Shown here: positions 1-6,249 of the stretch, in pieces
Layout: the number at the start of each line of letters is the position of its first letter
How positions within the stretch are numbered: the stretch's first letter is position 1
Assembly (NCBI GenBank): GCA_040007895.1
Contig: JBDTUE010000181.1
Coordinates: 1-8,654, forward strand
From: JADJLQ01 sp040007895
GTDB lineage: Bacteria > Bacteroidota > Bacteroidia > Chitinophagales > Saprospiraceae
Length of the DNA stretch: 8,654 nucleotides
Direction of reading: 5' to 3'
Notes under the pieces: model-generated
Told to the model about the DNA's origin: nothing
What the model saw: only the letters and a program-made list of their open reading frames with translations
The model's database searches: none
Position numbers and translations under genes: made by a program

Positions 1-1
1 T

Positions 2-1885
2 TGGTGGTTTTTTGGCAGTGAAGAAGCATTTAATAAAATGGATAAATCCAAAATGATCACCGTGGATGCAGGCGTTTATTATCCATCGTTAGGCAAATCC
101 AATGGGGAAATAGCCGGTGAAAGCCGGAGTATGCATCGATGCCAGGGTATGGGAGCCTCGGGTGTACGAGGTGGATCTGACGAATATCTCGATCTATTAA
201 AAGGCGAACCTATCACTCAACATGATAATCCATTTGCAGGTATTGATATTACCTGGAACCGGGTCAAAGGAGGTGCTATCCTGATCCCATTGATTAATGA
301 AATAGAAAAGAAATTTCAATATGATAATCCTGCTGCATCTATCAGCAAACTGAATAAAGTATACCAGCTGATCCAGGCATTACCTGAAACGTATTGGAAA
401 AAAATAAAGACTGAAGAAATAAAAACAATCATTCAGCAATGTGCCGGTCTTTATATCGAAGCAGTAAGCAGCAATCATGCGGTGGCACCAGGCGAGGCTA
501 ATATATTTACTGCTGAGCTTATAAACAGAAGCAAAGCTAATATCATATTAAAATCGGTGAAATTCCTTCCTATGGCAGATGCTGACACGACAGGCACGGT
601 CATTTTAGCAACCAATAAAGACTGGAAATTTATTCGCAGAACGATAATGCCTAAAGAAATTGCCAATACAGGCCATTATTGGTTGAGCCAGGTTCGTGAA
701 CAAGGCATGTATAAAGTAGATGATCAAAAATTAAGAGGTCTGCCACTTTCACCAAGATCCTGTAAAGCTGTCTTTGAATTAAATATTGAAGGCACTAATT
801 ACACTATAGAAAAAGATATAGTCTATAAATGGGTTGATCCGGCTAAGGGAGAATTGTACAGACCCTTTGAGATCACAGTTCCGGCGTTCGTCAACCTGGA
901 TAGTAAAGTTTATGTATATGCTGATGCATCCCCAAAAAAGATAACAGTACTTGTTAAATCAGGTGTGACTAATCTCAATGGTGATGTAACGCTGGAACTG
1001 CCGGATGGTTGGAGATCGGAACCCAAATCAATACCTGCCCAGATTAAAGTAAAAGGCAATGAACAAGGATATTCATTTTTAGTATATCCGCCGGCACAAG
1101 CCAGCGAAGGAAATCTAAAAGCCATCATTACTATTGATGGTAAATCATATGATAAAGAATTAGTAGTGATTAATTATGATCACATTCCTTATCAGATGGT
1201 TCAACGTCCCGGTATTGCAAGGATATTAAAACTAGATATACAGAAAGGGCCTGATAAAATCGCCTACATCAATGGAGCCGGTGATGATGTCGCTAAATGC
1301 CTGGAACAAATAGGTTATCAGGTGACTATCCTCTCTGATAAAGATATTTCATCGGATGTATTGGCCAGGTATGATGCTGTAGTCATGGGTATAAGAGCAT
1401 ATAACACAGTAGACCGCCTACGCAATGTGCAGGGAGCCTTAATGGAATATGTGCAACGTGGAGGTAATCTGGTGGTCCAGTATAATACCAATTTCAGGAT
1501 GGTAACGCAGGATATCGGCCCTTATCCACTGAAAATAGGTAGAGAAAGAGTATCTCAGGAAGATGCCGAAATGAGAATGTTATTACCGGATCATGCCGTT
1601 TTAAATATTCCTAATAAAATAACCACCAAAGACTTTACTCATTGGATTCAGGAGAGAGGACTGTATTATCCGAGTGAATGGGATAAAAAACAATATGCGG
1701 CTATCCTGTCCAGTAATGATGCCGGAGAATCTGCATTGGATGGTGGAATATTGGTTGCTAAATATGGCGATGGCAATTTTGTATATACCGGGCTTTCATT
1801 TTTCAGGCAATTACCTTCCGGTGTTCCCGGTGCATACCGTCTATTCGCAAATATGCTTGCCTTAAAAAAGAATTCTAAATCATGA
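2..1885 (+). CDS. Large PIG-L-family deacetylase, C-terminal part (5' end outside window)
   Basis: The frame is open to the left edge (WWFFGSEEAFNK precedes the first ATG at 38), so the ATG at 38 is internal and the true start lies outside the window. About 627 residues are visible. The beginning is the end of a PIG-L/LmbE zinc deacetylase domain: GVYYPSLGKSNGEIA, then ESRSMHRCQG, which holds a conserved histidine. The catalytic HPDD motif must lie in the missing part; from memory, relatives are about 820-850 residues. Next come a helical linker, Ig-like beta domains (including FEITVPAFVNLDSKVYV and a segment around LPDGWRSEP), and from about residue 408 (numbered from ATG 38) a class I glutamine-amidotransferase-like fold (YINGAGDDVAKCLEQIGY, YDAVVMGIRAYNT, YVQRGGNLVVQYNT) without a visible catalytic Cys. 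The last part (ALDGGILVAKYGDGNFVYTG) is typical of the Bacteroidota family. Family known: N-deacetylation of amino-sugar-like substrates; likely exported, but the signal peptide is not visible. It is too large to be called BshB. Its TGA overlaps the next ATG. Confidence 0.9.
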   Translation, partial: WWFFGSEEAFNKMDKSKMITVDAGVYYPSLGKSNGEIAGESRSMHRCQGMGASGVRGGSDEYLDLLKGEPITQHDNPFAGIDITWNRVKGGAILIPLINEIEKKFQYDNPAASISKLNKVYQLIQALPETYWKKIKTEEIKTIIQQCAGLYIEAVSSNHAVAPGEANIFTAELINRSKANIILKSVKFLPMADADTTGTVILATNKDWKFIRRTIMPKEIANTGHYWLSQVREQGMYKVDDQKLRGLPLSPRSCKAVFELNIEGTNYTIEKDIVYKWVDPAKGELYRPFEITVPAFVNLDSKVYVYADASPKKITVLVKSGVTNLNGDVTLELPDGWRSEPKSIPAQIKVKGNEQGYSFLVYPPAQASEGNLKAIITIDGKSYDKELVVINYDHIPYQMVQRPGIARILKLDIQKGPDKIAYINGAGDDVAKCLEQIGYQVTILSDKDISSDVLARYDAVVMGIRAYNTVDRLRNVQGALMEYVQRGGNLVVQYNTNFRMVTQDIGPYPLKIGRERVSQEDAEMRMLLPDHAVLNIPNKITTKDFTHWIQERGLYYPSEWDKKQYAAILSSNDAGESALDGGILVAKYGDGNFVYTGLSFFRQLPSGVPGAYRLFANMLALKKNSKS

Positions 1886-1995
1886 GTAAGCAGGAAGCTG
1901 AACCGAAAACCTGGCAACCCGGTTATACATTGATGTTAAGTGTATTAGTTGCTTTTATTATTTTTCTTTTAATCCTCAATAAAATTTATAATTAG
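1882..1995 (+). CDS. Small single-helix membrane protein (37 aa), translationally coupled to the deacetylase
   Basis: This short reading frame starts at the ATG whose last two bases begin the deacetylase stop (ATGA overlap at 1882-1885), the usual geometry for translational coupling. It encodes 37 residues: a polar N-terminus (MSKQEAEPKTWQPGYT), one hydrophobic helix at about residues 17-32 (LMLSVLVAFIIFLLIL), and a short tail NKIYN. There is no signal-peptidase site, so a one-pass inner-membrane protein is expected. It lies between the deacetylase and a symporter, so it could be a small subunit or regulator of that transporter; that is inference. I recognise no named family. The overlap, the clean hydrophobic segment and codon use like its neighbours argue that it is real; its shortness is the main doubt. 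Confidence 0.6.
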   Translation: MSKQEAEPKTWQPGYTLMLSVLVAFIIFLLILNKIYN

Positions 1996-1999
1996 TATT

Positions 2000-2028
2000 T
2001 AATCAACTCTGAATTCTTAAGTTAATTA
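2000..2028. repeat. Imperfect inverted repeat after the small membrane protein
   Basis: AATCAACT (2001-2008) and AGTTAATT (2020-2027) pair with one mismatch, and one further T-A pair lies outside, with an 11-base loop. It is AT-rich and no clear T-run follows, so at best it is a weak terminator or processing hairpin between the small protein and the symporter. It may be chance in AT-rich spacer. Confidence 0.2.
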
Positions 2029-2064
2029 TAACAACTGGAGTACAGCGTTGGAATAGAGGATTTA

Positions 2065-2072
2065 TATCTTTG
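2065..2072 (+). promoter_or_regulatory. Candidate Bacteroidota -7 element for the symporter
   Basis: TATCTTTG matches the Bacteroidota primary-sigma -7 consensus TAnnTTTG exactly. No good -33 TTG is seen 17-23 bases upstream; the nearest TTG (2048-2050) is only 14 bases away. The box ends 10 bases before the symporter ATG, so a transcript starting the usual few bases downstream would have almost no leader. A small inverted repeat, TTGA-CT-TCAA (2070-2079), overlaps it. A promoter here would let the symporter be expressed apart from the deacetylase. Confidence 0.4.
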
Positions 2073-2082
2073 ACTTCAATTC

Positions 2083-3771
2083 ATGAGTTATTTAGATTGG
2101 GCCATACTTAGTTTCTCCCTGGTCAGTATTATAGGATACGGCATCTATAAAACCAGGCACACTAAGACGCACGATGCATTCTTAAAAGGTAATGAACACG
2201 GCCGTTGGTGGACGGTGTGTCTCGGTGTGATGGCTACACAAGCCAGTGGTATCACCTTTTTATCTACTCCCGGACAAGGTTATAGCGATGGGCTTCGTTT
2301 TGTACAATTTTATTTAGGCTTGCCGATAGCCATGCTTATTATTTGCATCACCTTCATTCCAAAATTTTTTTATTCAGGAGTTTATACGGCATATGAATAT
2401 TTGGAAAAAAGATTTGATCTGAAGACCAGGTTATTGACTTCTTTTCTTTTTTTAATTCAACGGGGGCTCGGAGCAGGTATCACATTATATGCTCCGGCGA
2501 TCATCATGAGCGCCTTGTTTGGCTGGGACTTTAAATGGATTGTATTCCTCTCAGGGGTCTGCGTCATCTTATATACCATTAGTGGTGGCGCCCTGGCAGT
2601 GAGCAAAACACAGACGTTGCAAATGACTGTAATGATGTTGGGTTTGATTTTTATTTTTTCAATTATTTTATTCCAGTTAAAAGGAATCACCTTCAACCAG
2701 GCTTTACAAATAGCCGGATGGTCCGGAAAAATGAATGCTATAGATTTTCATTTTGATTTAAAAAACCGGTATAATATCTGGTCTGGTCTGATCGGAGGTT
2801 GTTTTATTCAATTGGCTTATTTTGGTACAGATCAATCCCAGGTGCAACGATATCTTGGAGGTAAATCTATACAACAAAGCAGGTTGGGTCTTATTGCAAA
2901 TGGAATATTCAAAATACCCATGCAATTTTTTATTCTACTCACCGGTGTAATGGTTTTTGTATTCTTTCAACTTAATAGCAGTCCTTTGTTTTTCAACAAA
3001 CCGGTTGAAAATAAAATATTACAATCTTCTTATGCAGGGGCTTACAAGGAGCAGCAAAACAAACTGTCCTCTATTTCTGAACAAAAGAAAAACCTTCATC
3101 TTCAACTTTTGAAAACTCCGGATGCCTCCGAGGGATCACAATCTTTACTTAAAGATTTAGATAAGCAGGAAAGCCAGGTAAGGACAGAAGCTAAAACCAT
3201 TATTAAAAAAGCTCTTCCTTCAGCAGAGACTAATGATCGTGACTATATCTTTTTATACTTCGTATTGAATCACCTGCCTATGGGTTTAGTAGGTTTGTTA
3301 TTGGCGGTAGTATTTTCTGCAACGATGTCTTCTACCTCTGCTGAATTATCAGCATTGGCAGGTACTATGGCCATTGATTGGGCTCAAAGGCTTTCGCATA
3401 ACACATTAGATTCTAAAAGGATTATCCGGTATACCCGATGGTTTACGGCTTTCTGGGGCATGTTTGCAATCTTCTTTGCCTGGTATGGTTCCTTATTTGA
3501 AAACCTTATCCAGTTTGTAAACCTTATTGGATCACTTTTTTATGGAACGATCCTCGGAGTTTTTGTGGCCGCATTTTATTTTAAATATCTGAAAGGAACC
3601 GCTGTATTCTATGCAGCTATTCTTTCCGAAATTATCGTGATCGTACTCAATAAAACGACGGATATAGGATTCCTTTGGTTTAACCTGATCGGCTGTGGAT
3701 TGGTGATTTCTATTGCAAGTTTGTTTTCACTTCTGCCTGCTTCAGGTTTACTTCGTCAAAACAAATCCTGA
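2083..3771 (+). CDS. Sodium:solute symporter (SSS family)
   Basis: A 562-residue inner-membrane transporter of the LeuT-fold SSS family, expected to couple Na+ entry to uptake of an organic solute. The start MSYLDWAIL is the usual start of this Bacteroidota subfamily and opens the first helix. About 13 hydrophobic segments are seen. Conserved blocks include ATQASGITFLSTPGQGYSDG (about 51-70), LQRGLG-like LIQRGLGAGITLYAP (about 124-138), the FGTDQSQVQRYL block (about 247-258), and FSATMSSTSAELSALAGT (about 409-426), which corresponds to the Ser/Thr-rich helix that forms the Na2 site in the family. Residues about 305-386 form a hydrophilic loop with a Lys/Gln/Leu-rich coiled-coil-like stretch, seen in relatives from memory. 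The SSS-beside-large-PIG-L arrangement recurs in Bacteroidota and suggests a substrate related to the deacetylase, but the solute is unknown. The 3' end overlaps the convergent radical SAM gene by 24 bp. Confidence 0.94.
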   Translation: MSYLDWAILSFSLVSIIGYGIYKTRHTKTHDAFLKGNEHGRWWTVCLGVMATQASGITFLSTPGQGYSDGLRFVQFYLGLPIAMLIICITFIPKFFYSGVYTAYEYLEKRFDLKTRLLTSFLFLIQRGLGAGITLYAPAIIMSALFGWDFKWIVFLSGVCVILYTISGGALAVSKTQTLQMTVMMLGLIFIFSIILFQLKGITFNQALQIAGWSGKMNAIDFHFDLKNRYNIWSGLIGGCFIQLAYFGTDQSQVQRYLGGKSIQQSRLGLIANGIFKIPMQFFILLTGVMVFVFFQLNSSPLFFNKPVENKILQSSYAGAYKEQQNKLSSISEQKKNLHLQLLKTPDASEGSQSLLKDLDKQESQVRTEAKTIIKKALPSAETNDRDYIFLYFVLNHLPMGLVGLLLAVVFSATMSSTSAELSALAGTMAIDWAQRLSHNTLDSKRIIRYTRWFTAFWGMFAIFFAWYGSLFENLIQFVNLIGSLFYGTILGVFVAAFYFKYLKGTAVFYAAILSEIIVIVLNKTTDIGFLWFNLIGCGLVISIASLFSLLPASGLLRQNKS

Positions 3772-5688
3772 TCTGCTTTTTTTAGTATTTTTTACCTGAT
3801 AACCTGTAGTCAGTAGCGAGACATATTTTTTATGATGTTCGTGATAGATTAAATTTTTAGTTATTAATTGATTTAACGCATCATCTATTTCATCTTCAGT
3901 CCGATGAATGAGTTCTTGTTGAATAGTGATTCGCTTCACGGGTTGATCTGTCAATTCAAGTATTTGCAAAGCCAGAGGATCCAGAGTAATGATCTTATGA
4001 TAACCGGATCTGGTATCATGAACCTCGGAAAGTTTGGGGTCAAGATATAACATCGGTTTCAACAAATTATCATCACCTATAAATCGGGTATTCCAATTCC
4101 TTGTTTTTTGCAAAAGAACAGGCCTCCATTGCCTGACGATATGTTTATGCATGGCTTCCTGGTTGGCATCTTCAAAATAATATGCAATATTCATGAGCAC
4201 ATCAAATCCCAATCCAGGATATAAGAAATTATAAAAATCAGCCGGAACAAGATGCAGACCATATGTAGTCGATTTACTGAAATAAGGACTATACCTGTCA
4301 AATCGAACAGCGTAAACTGACTTGGGTGGCTGCAAATGATATAAAAAGGAAAGATCCTGATCGTATACTTCGTAAGCGTTGATAGGCTCTTCAGGAAATC
4401 CAATCAATAAATTCCAGGCCAGATTTATTTTTAATGAAGCTGCATTTTTTAATAAAGCGATATTACCCACTGCTGTCTCGCCCTTTTTCATCAATTTTAA
4501 GGTAGCTGTATTGAGTGATTCAATGCCCGGTTGCATTGTCCATACATGAGCTTTAGATAATACTTCTAATTCCTGTTTTGTCAGATCAGCTTTTACTTCG
4601 TAGAATAAGGATACTTTAGGTGGTACAGTCAAATGTGGAAACACTGTATCGAGGTAATCCCTTGGCATGATATTATCCACGCTGGAAAAATATTTTACAG
4701 AAGAATACCTGGTAAATAAATCATGCAACATATCTATAGCCAGGGTTGCAGACATGGATCTAAATGACATATTATTTGTATTCAGTCCACAAAAAGTACA
4801 ATGTGCTTTAGCTCCCCACCAACAGCCTCTTGACGTCTCGAATAACAAGACCGGCACTATATCCAATGAAGTCCATCTATTGTTAATTAAATCGACAAAT
4901 GAATCATAGTCGAGCCTGATCTTATGATCGATAGGCAGTTCTTTCCCTTTTCTCCCTATAGCAGTGTCTGATACAGCGTTTGTATTTTCTTTTGAGAAAA
5001 CCCCATCAATTGTATGACACTTATGATGTTGCCCCTCAACCAGGTAAGAAATAAACTCCGGAAAACTGATGAGTGAAGGTCCTGAAAAAACAAAATCTAT
5101 AGCGGGGATATTTTTTATGATCGCCTCTCCCATTGGAGATTCACAATTGGCACCACCCATTACAATTATCAACTTAGGGTTTTTCTCTTTTAATTTCACA
5201 GCCATTGCAAAAACCGGAATATTTTGAGAAAACAATGAAGTCAACCCAATTACGTCATATTCTAACAGGTGGTATTTTTCTATCAAATAATCAAAAAACC
5301 TATCTAATTGTGCCCGCTTTGCAAGTAAAATTTTAGAATAAAACTGCAATACATTTAAATCCGGATTCTCCGTATGTAATAGCTCTTCACTCTCTTCGGG
5401 AAGAAGTTGAAAGTGTTTTAAATATTCATCCTGATTATCAGGCTCTGATGGAAATGCTATTTGTCGAAAAAACCATTCACCGATATTACAATACATTGCA
5501 GATGGATTTTCTGCAACAAAATCGTAAATCATCCGTCCCAGAAAAGCTCCAAAATCGAGATTGAGATAATGAAGGTCCACCTGTACACGATCCTGAAACT
5601 GCTCCAGGATTTTAAATTTAAGTTGAGTAAGTGCAATAGATGGCAAATGCAAATAGCCAAAAGGCATATTGATCAAACCGATCTTCAT
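3748..5688 (-). CDS. RiPP maturation radical SAM C-methyltransferase-like protein (B12-binding type)
   Basis: A 646-residue cytoplasmic enzyme. The N-terminus MKIGLINMPFGYLHLPSIAL is characteristic of the family called RiPP maturation radical SAM protein 1 (rSAM_ocin_1). Residues about 139-215 form a cobalamin-binding Rossmann-like domain (YDVIGLTSLFSQN, MGGANCESPMGEA at 177-189); no classic DxHxxG motif is seen. The radical SAM core begins at ETSRGCWWGAKAHCTFCG, giving a CX7CX2C cluster site with Cys289, Cys297 and Cys300 as the likely [4Fe-4S] ligands; the WWG and HCTFCGLN context is diagnostic. MQPGIESL and NLLIGFPEE follow in the barrel. Residues about 560-635 resemble the family's small winged-helix-like tail ending in KYVSLLT. 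Family known: such enzymes methylate carbons in ribosomally made peptides using SAM and cobalamin. No exporter, protease or recognised precursor is nearby, so the substrate is unknown. The ATG at 5688 is supported by the family N-terminus and a weak AGGA site upstream. Confidence 0.92.
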   Translation of the reverse strand: MKIGLINMPFGYLHLPSIALTQLKFKILEQFQDRVQVDLHYLNLDFGAFLGRMIYDFVAENPSAMYCNIGEWFFRQIAFPSEPDNQDEYLKHFQLLPEESEELLHTENPDLNVLQFYSKILLAKRAQLDRFFDYLIEKYHLLEYDVIGLTSLFSQNIPVFAMAVKLKEKNPKLIIVMGGANCESPMGEAIIKNIPAIDFVFSGPSLISFPEFISYLVEGQHHKCHTIDGVFSKENTNAVSDTAIGRKGKELPIDHKIRLDYDSFVDLINNRWTSLDIVPVLLFETSRGCWWGAKAHCTFCGLNTNNMSFRSMSATLAIDMLHDLFTRYSSVKYFSSVDNIMPRDYLDTVFPHLTVPPKVSLFYEVKADLTKQELEVLSKAHVWTMQPGIESLNTATLKLMKKGETAVGNIALLKNAASLKINLAWNLLIGFPEEPINAYEVYDQDLSFLYHLQPPKSVYAVRFDRYSPYFSKSTTYGLHLVPADFYNFLYPGLGFDVLMNIAYYFEDANQEAMHKHIVRQWRPVLLQKTRNWNTRFIGDDNLLKPMLYLDPKLSEVHDTRSGYHKIITLDPLALQILELTDQPVKRITIQQELIHRTEDEIDDALNQLITKNLIYHEHHKKYVSLLTTGYQVKNTKKSRSGFVLTK

Positions 5689-5714
5689 GAATTCCTGCGT
5701 GACAAATCTTTCAT
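5685..5714 (-). other. Possible 9-codon upstream reading frame overlapping the radical SAM start
   Basis: On the minus strand an ATG at 5714 opens MKDLSRRNS and stops in a TGA that overlaps the radical SAM ATG as ATGA. It would begin roughly 20-25 bases after the expected transcript start from the -7 box at 5743-5750. It could couple translation to the enzyme or act as a leader peptide, but such a short frame can occur by chance. Confidence 0.25.
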
Positions 5715-5742
5715 GTAGGGCAAATTGAGAAATCCCTTATAA

Positions 5743-5750
5743 CAAAACTA
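5743..5750 (-). promoter_or_regulatory. Candidate -7 element for the radical SAM gene
   Basis: Read on the minus strand this is TAGTTTTG, an exact TAnnTTTG match, 54 bases before the radical SAM ATG and downstream of the 91-residue gene. It is flanked by an AT-rich inverted repeat, TTATA (5737-5741) and TATAA (5749-5753). No convincing -33 TTG is found at the usual spacing. If active, the radical SAM gene can be transcribed without its upstream neighbour. Confidence 0.4.
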
Positions 5751-5783
5751 TAAACTGCTACAATGGGTGTTTAAGAAATCTAA

Positions 5784-6059
5784 TCAATAAAAAGTATGGA
5801 TATCCTTATCATTCAGATTTAATTTATAAGGGAACAAAGCCATTTGATTGTTGATCCTGAAAATGGCCAATTGCTGGTAGGCTTTAATATCACTTAATTT
5901 AAGGCCTGTGACGGGTTTACCATGCAAAAAATCTTCAATTTGCTTTTGGTTGATTGGTTTAGCCCCTTTAATAATTTGTAATTGTCTCACAATAATTGCC
6001 GGGTTGACGCCCTGGCTTTGTTCTTTTTCAATAGCTTTACGAAGGGATAATGCAGCCAT
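5784..6059 (-). CDS. Hypothetical small basic protein (91 aa) upstream of the radical SAM gene
   Basis: I do not recognise this protein. It has 91 residues, no cysteine, about ten lysines and a net positive charge, and no signal peptide or membrane helix. The N-terminal two thirds look helical (LSLRKAIEKEQSQG, IIVRQLQIIKGAKP, QKQIEDFLHGKP, LKLSDIKAYQQLAI); the last 20 residues are richer in aromatics and asparagine and end in DIHTFY. It starts at ATG 6059 with no Shine-Dalgarno site, and stops 95 bases before the radical SAM ATG on the same strand. The shape (helical leader-like front, short distinct tail, next to a peptide-modifying enzyme) would fit a RiPP precursor or a small partner protein, but there is no Gly-Gly cleavage site and no match to nitrile-hydratase-type leaders, so this is only a possibility. 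A small nucleic-acid-binding or housekeeping protein is equally possible. The opposite strand has a 60-codon frame that looks like a shadow. Confidence 0.6.
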   Translation of the reverse strand: MAALSLRKAIEKEQSQGVNPAIIVRQLQIIKGAKPINQKQIEDFLHGKPVTGLKLSDIKAYQQLAIFRINNQMALFPYKLNLNDKDIHTFY

Positions 6060-6201
6060 AATCTGGTTGGGTTTAGGATTAAAAAAATAAAATTATGAAG
6101 TCTAAATTATAAAATAAATATCAAATATTTAAACCATAAAATCTAAAAGTGGCTTGCGGATGAATTCCAGAATAGAATCGCATAACAAATTAATATTTTC
6201 A

Positions 6202-6225
6202 TAGCTTTGAGGGAGATTACCTTTG
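6202..6225 (+). promoter_or_regulatory. Candidate cyclase promoter with two tandem -7 elements
   Basis: Two exact TAnnTTTG matches lie in tandem: TAGCTTTG (6202-6209) and TACCTTTG (6218-6225), 16 bases apart. The second ends 24 bases before the cyclase GTG and would start the transcript near 6230-6233. The TTTG of the first sits close to, though not exactly at, a -33 position for the second, so they may be one promoter or two alternative ones. Confidence 0.45.
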
Positions 6226-6236
6226 ATTCAATCAAA
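6222..6236. promoter_or_regulatory. Perfect 7-bp palindrome over the likely cyclase transcription start (operator candidate)
   Basis: TTTGATT (6222-6228), one central C, and AATCAAA (6230-6236) form a perfect inverted repeat. Its left arm contains the TTTG of the -7 element and its right arm covers the expected start site, so a bound dimer would block transcription. The core is TTGAT-N3-ATCAA, one base short of the FNR-type TTGAT-N4-ATCAA site, so a CRP/FNR-family regulator is conceivable but not shown. Confidence 0.35.
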
Positions 6237-6249
6237 ACACTAATCCTAC

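Noticed and set aside
1..1885. Naming the deacetylase BshB (bacillithiol synthesis)
   Set aside because: BshB is a short single-domain PIG-L protein of roughly 240 residues; this one has several extra domains and no bacillithiol genes are seen here.
3736..3783. Possible terminator: CCTG-CTT-CAGG hairpin near the symporter end and a run of seven T (3777-3783)
   Set aside because: The stem is only 4 bp, lies inside both coding regions, and is separated from the T-run by about 30 bases.
4667..5718. Plus-strand frames of about 80 codons (4667-4909, 5461-5718) inside the radical SAM gene
   Set aside because: They are antisense to a strongly conserved enzyme, including its cluster motif, and have no family features.
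5908..6090. 60-codon plus-strand frame with a hydrophobic stretch, opposite the 91-residue gene
   Set aside because: Its hydrophobicity is what results from reading the lysine- and asparagine-rich minus-strand gene in antisense; it has no promoter or start context.
6160..6204. 14-codon plus-strand frame before the cyclase
   Set aside because: It is short, has no ribosome binding site, and ends inside the first -7 box, upstream of the likely transcript start.
6223..6235. True FNR/CRP binding site at the cyclase promoter
   Set aside because: The spacer is three bases instead of four, and no FNR/CRP gene is in the window, so only a generic palindrome is reported.
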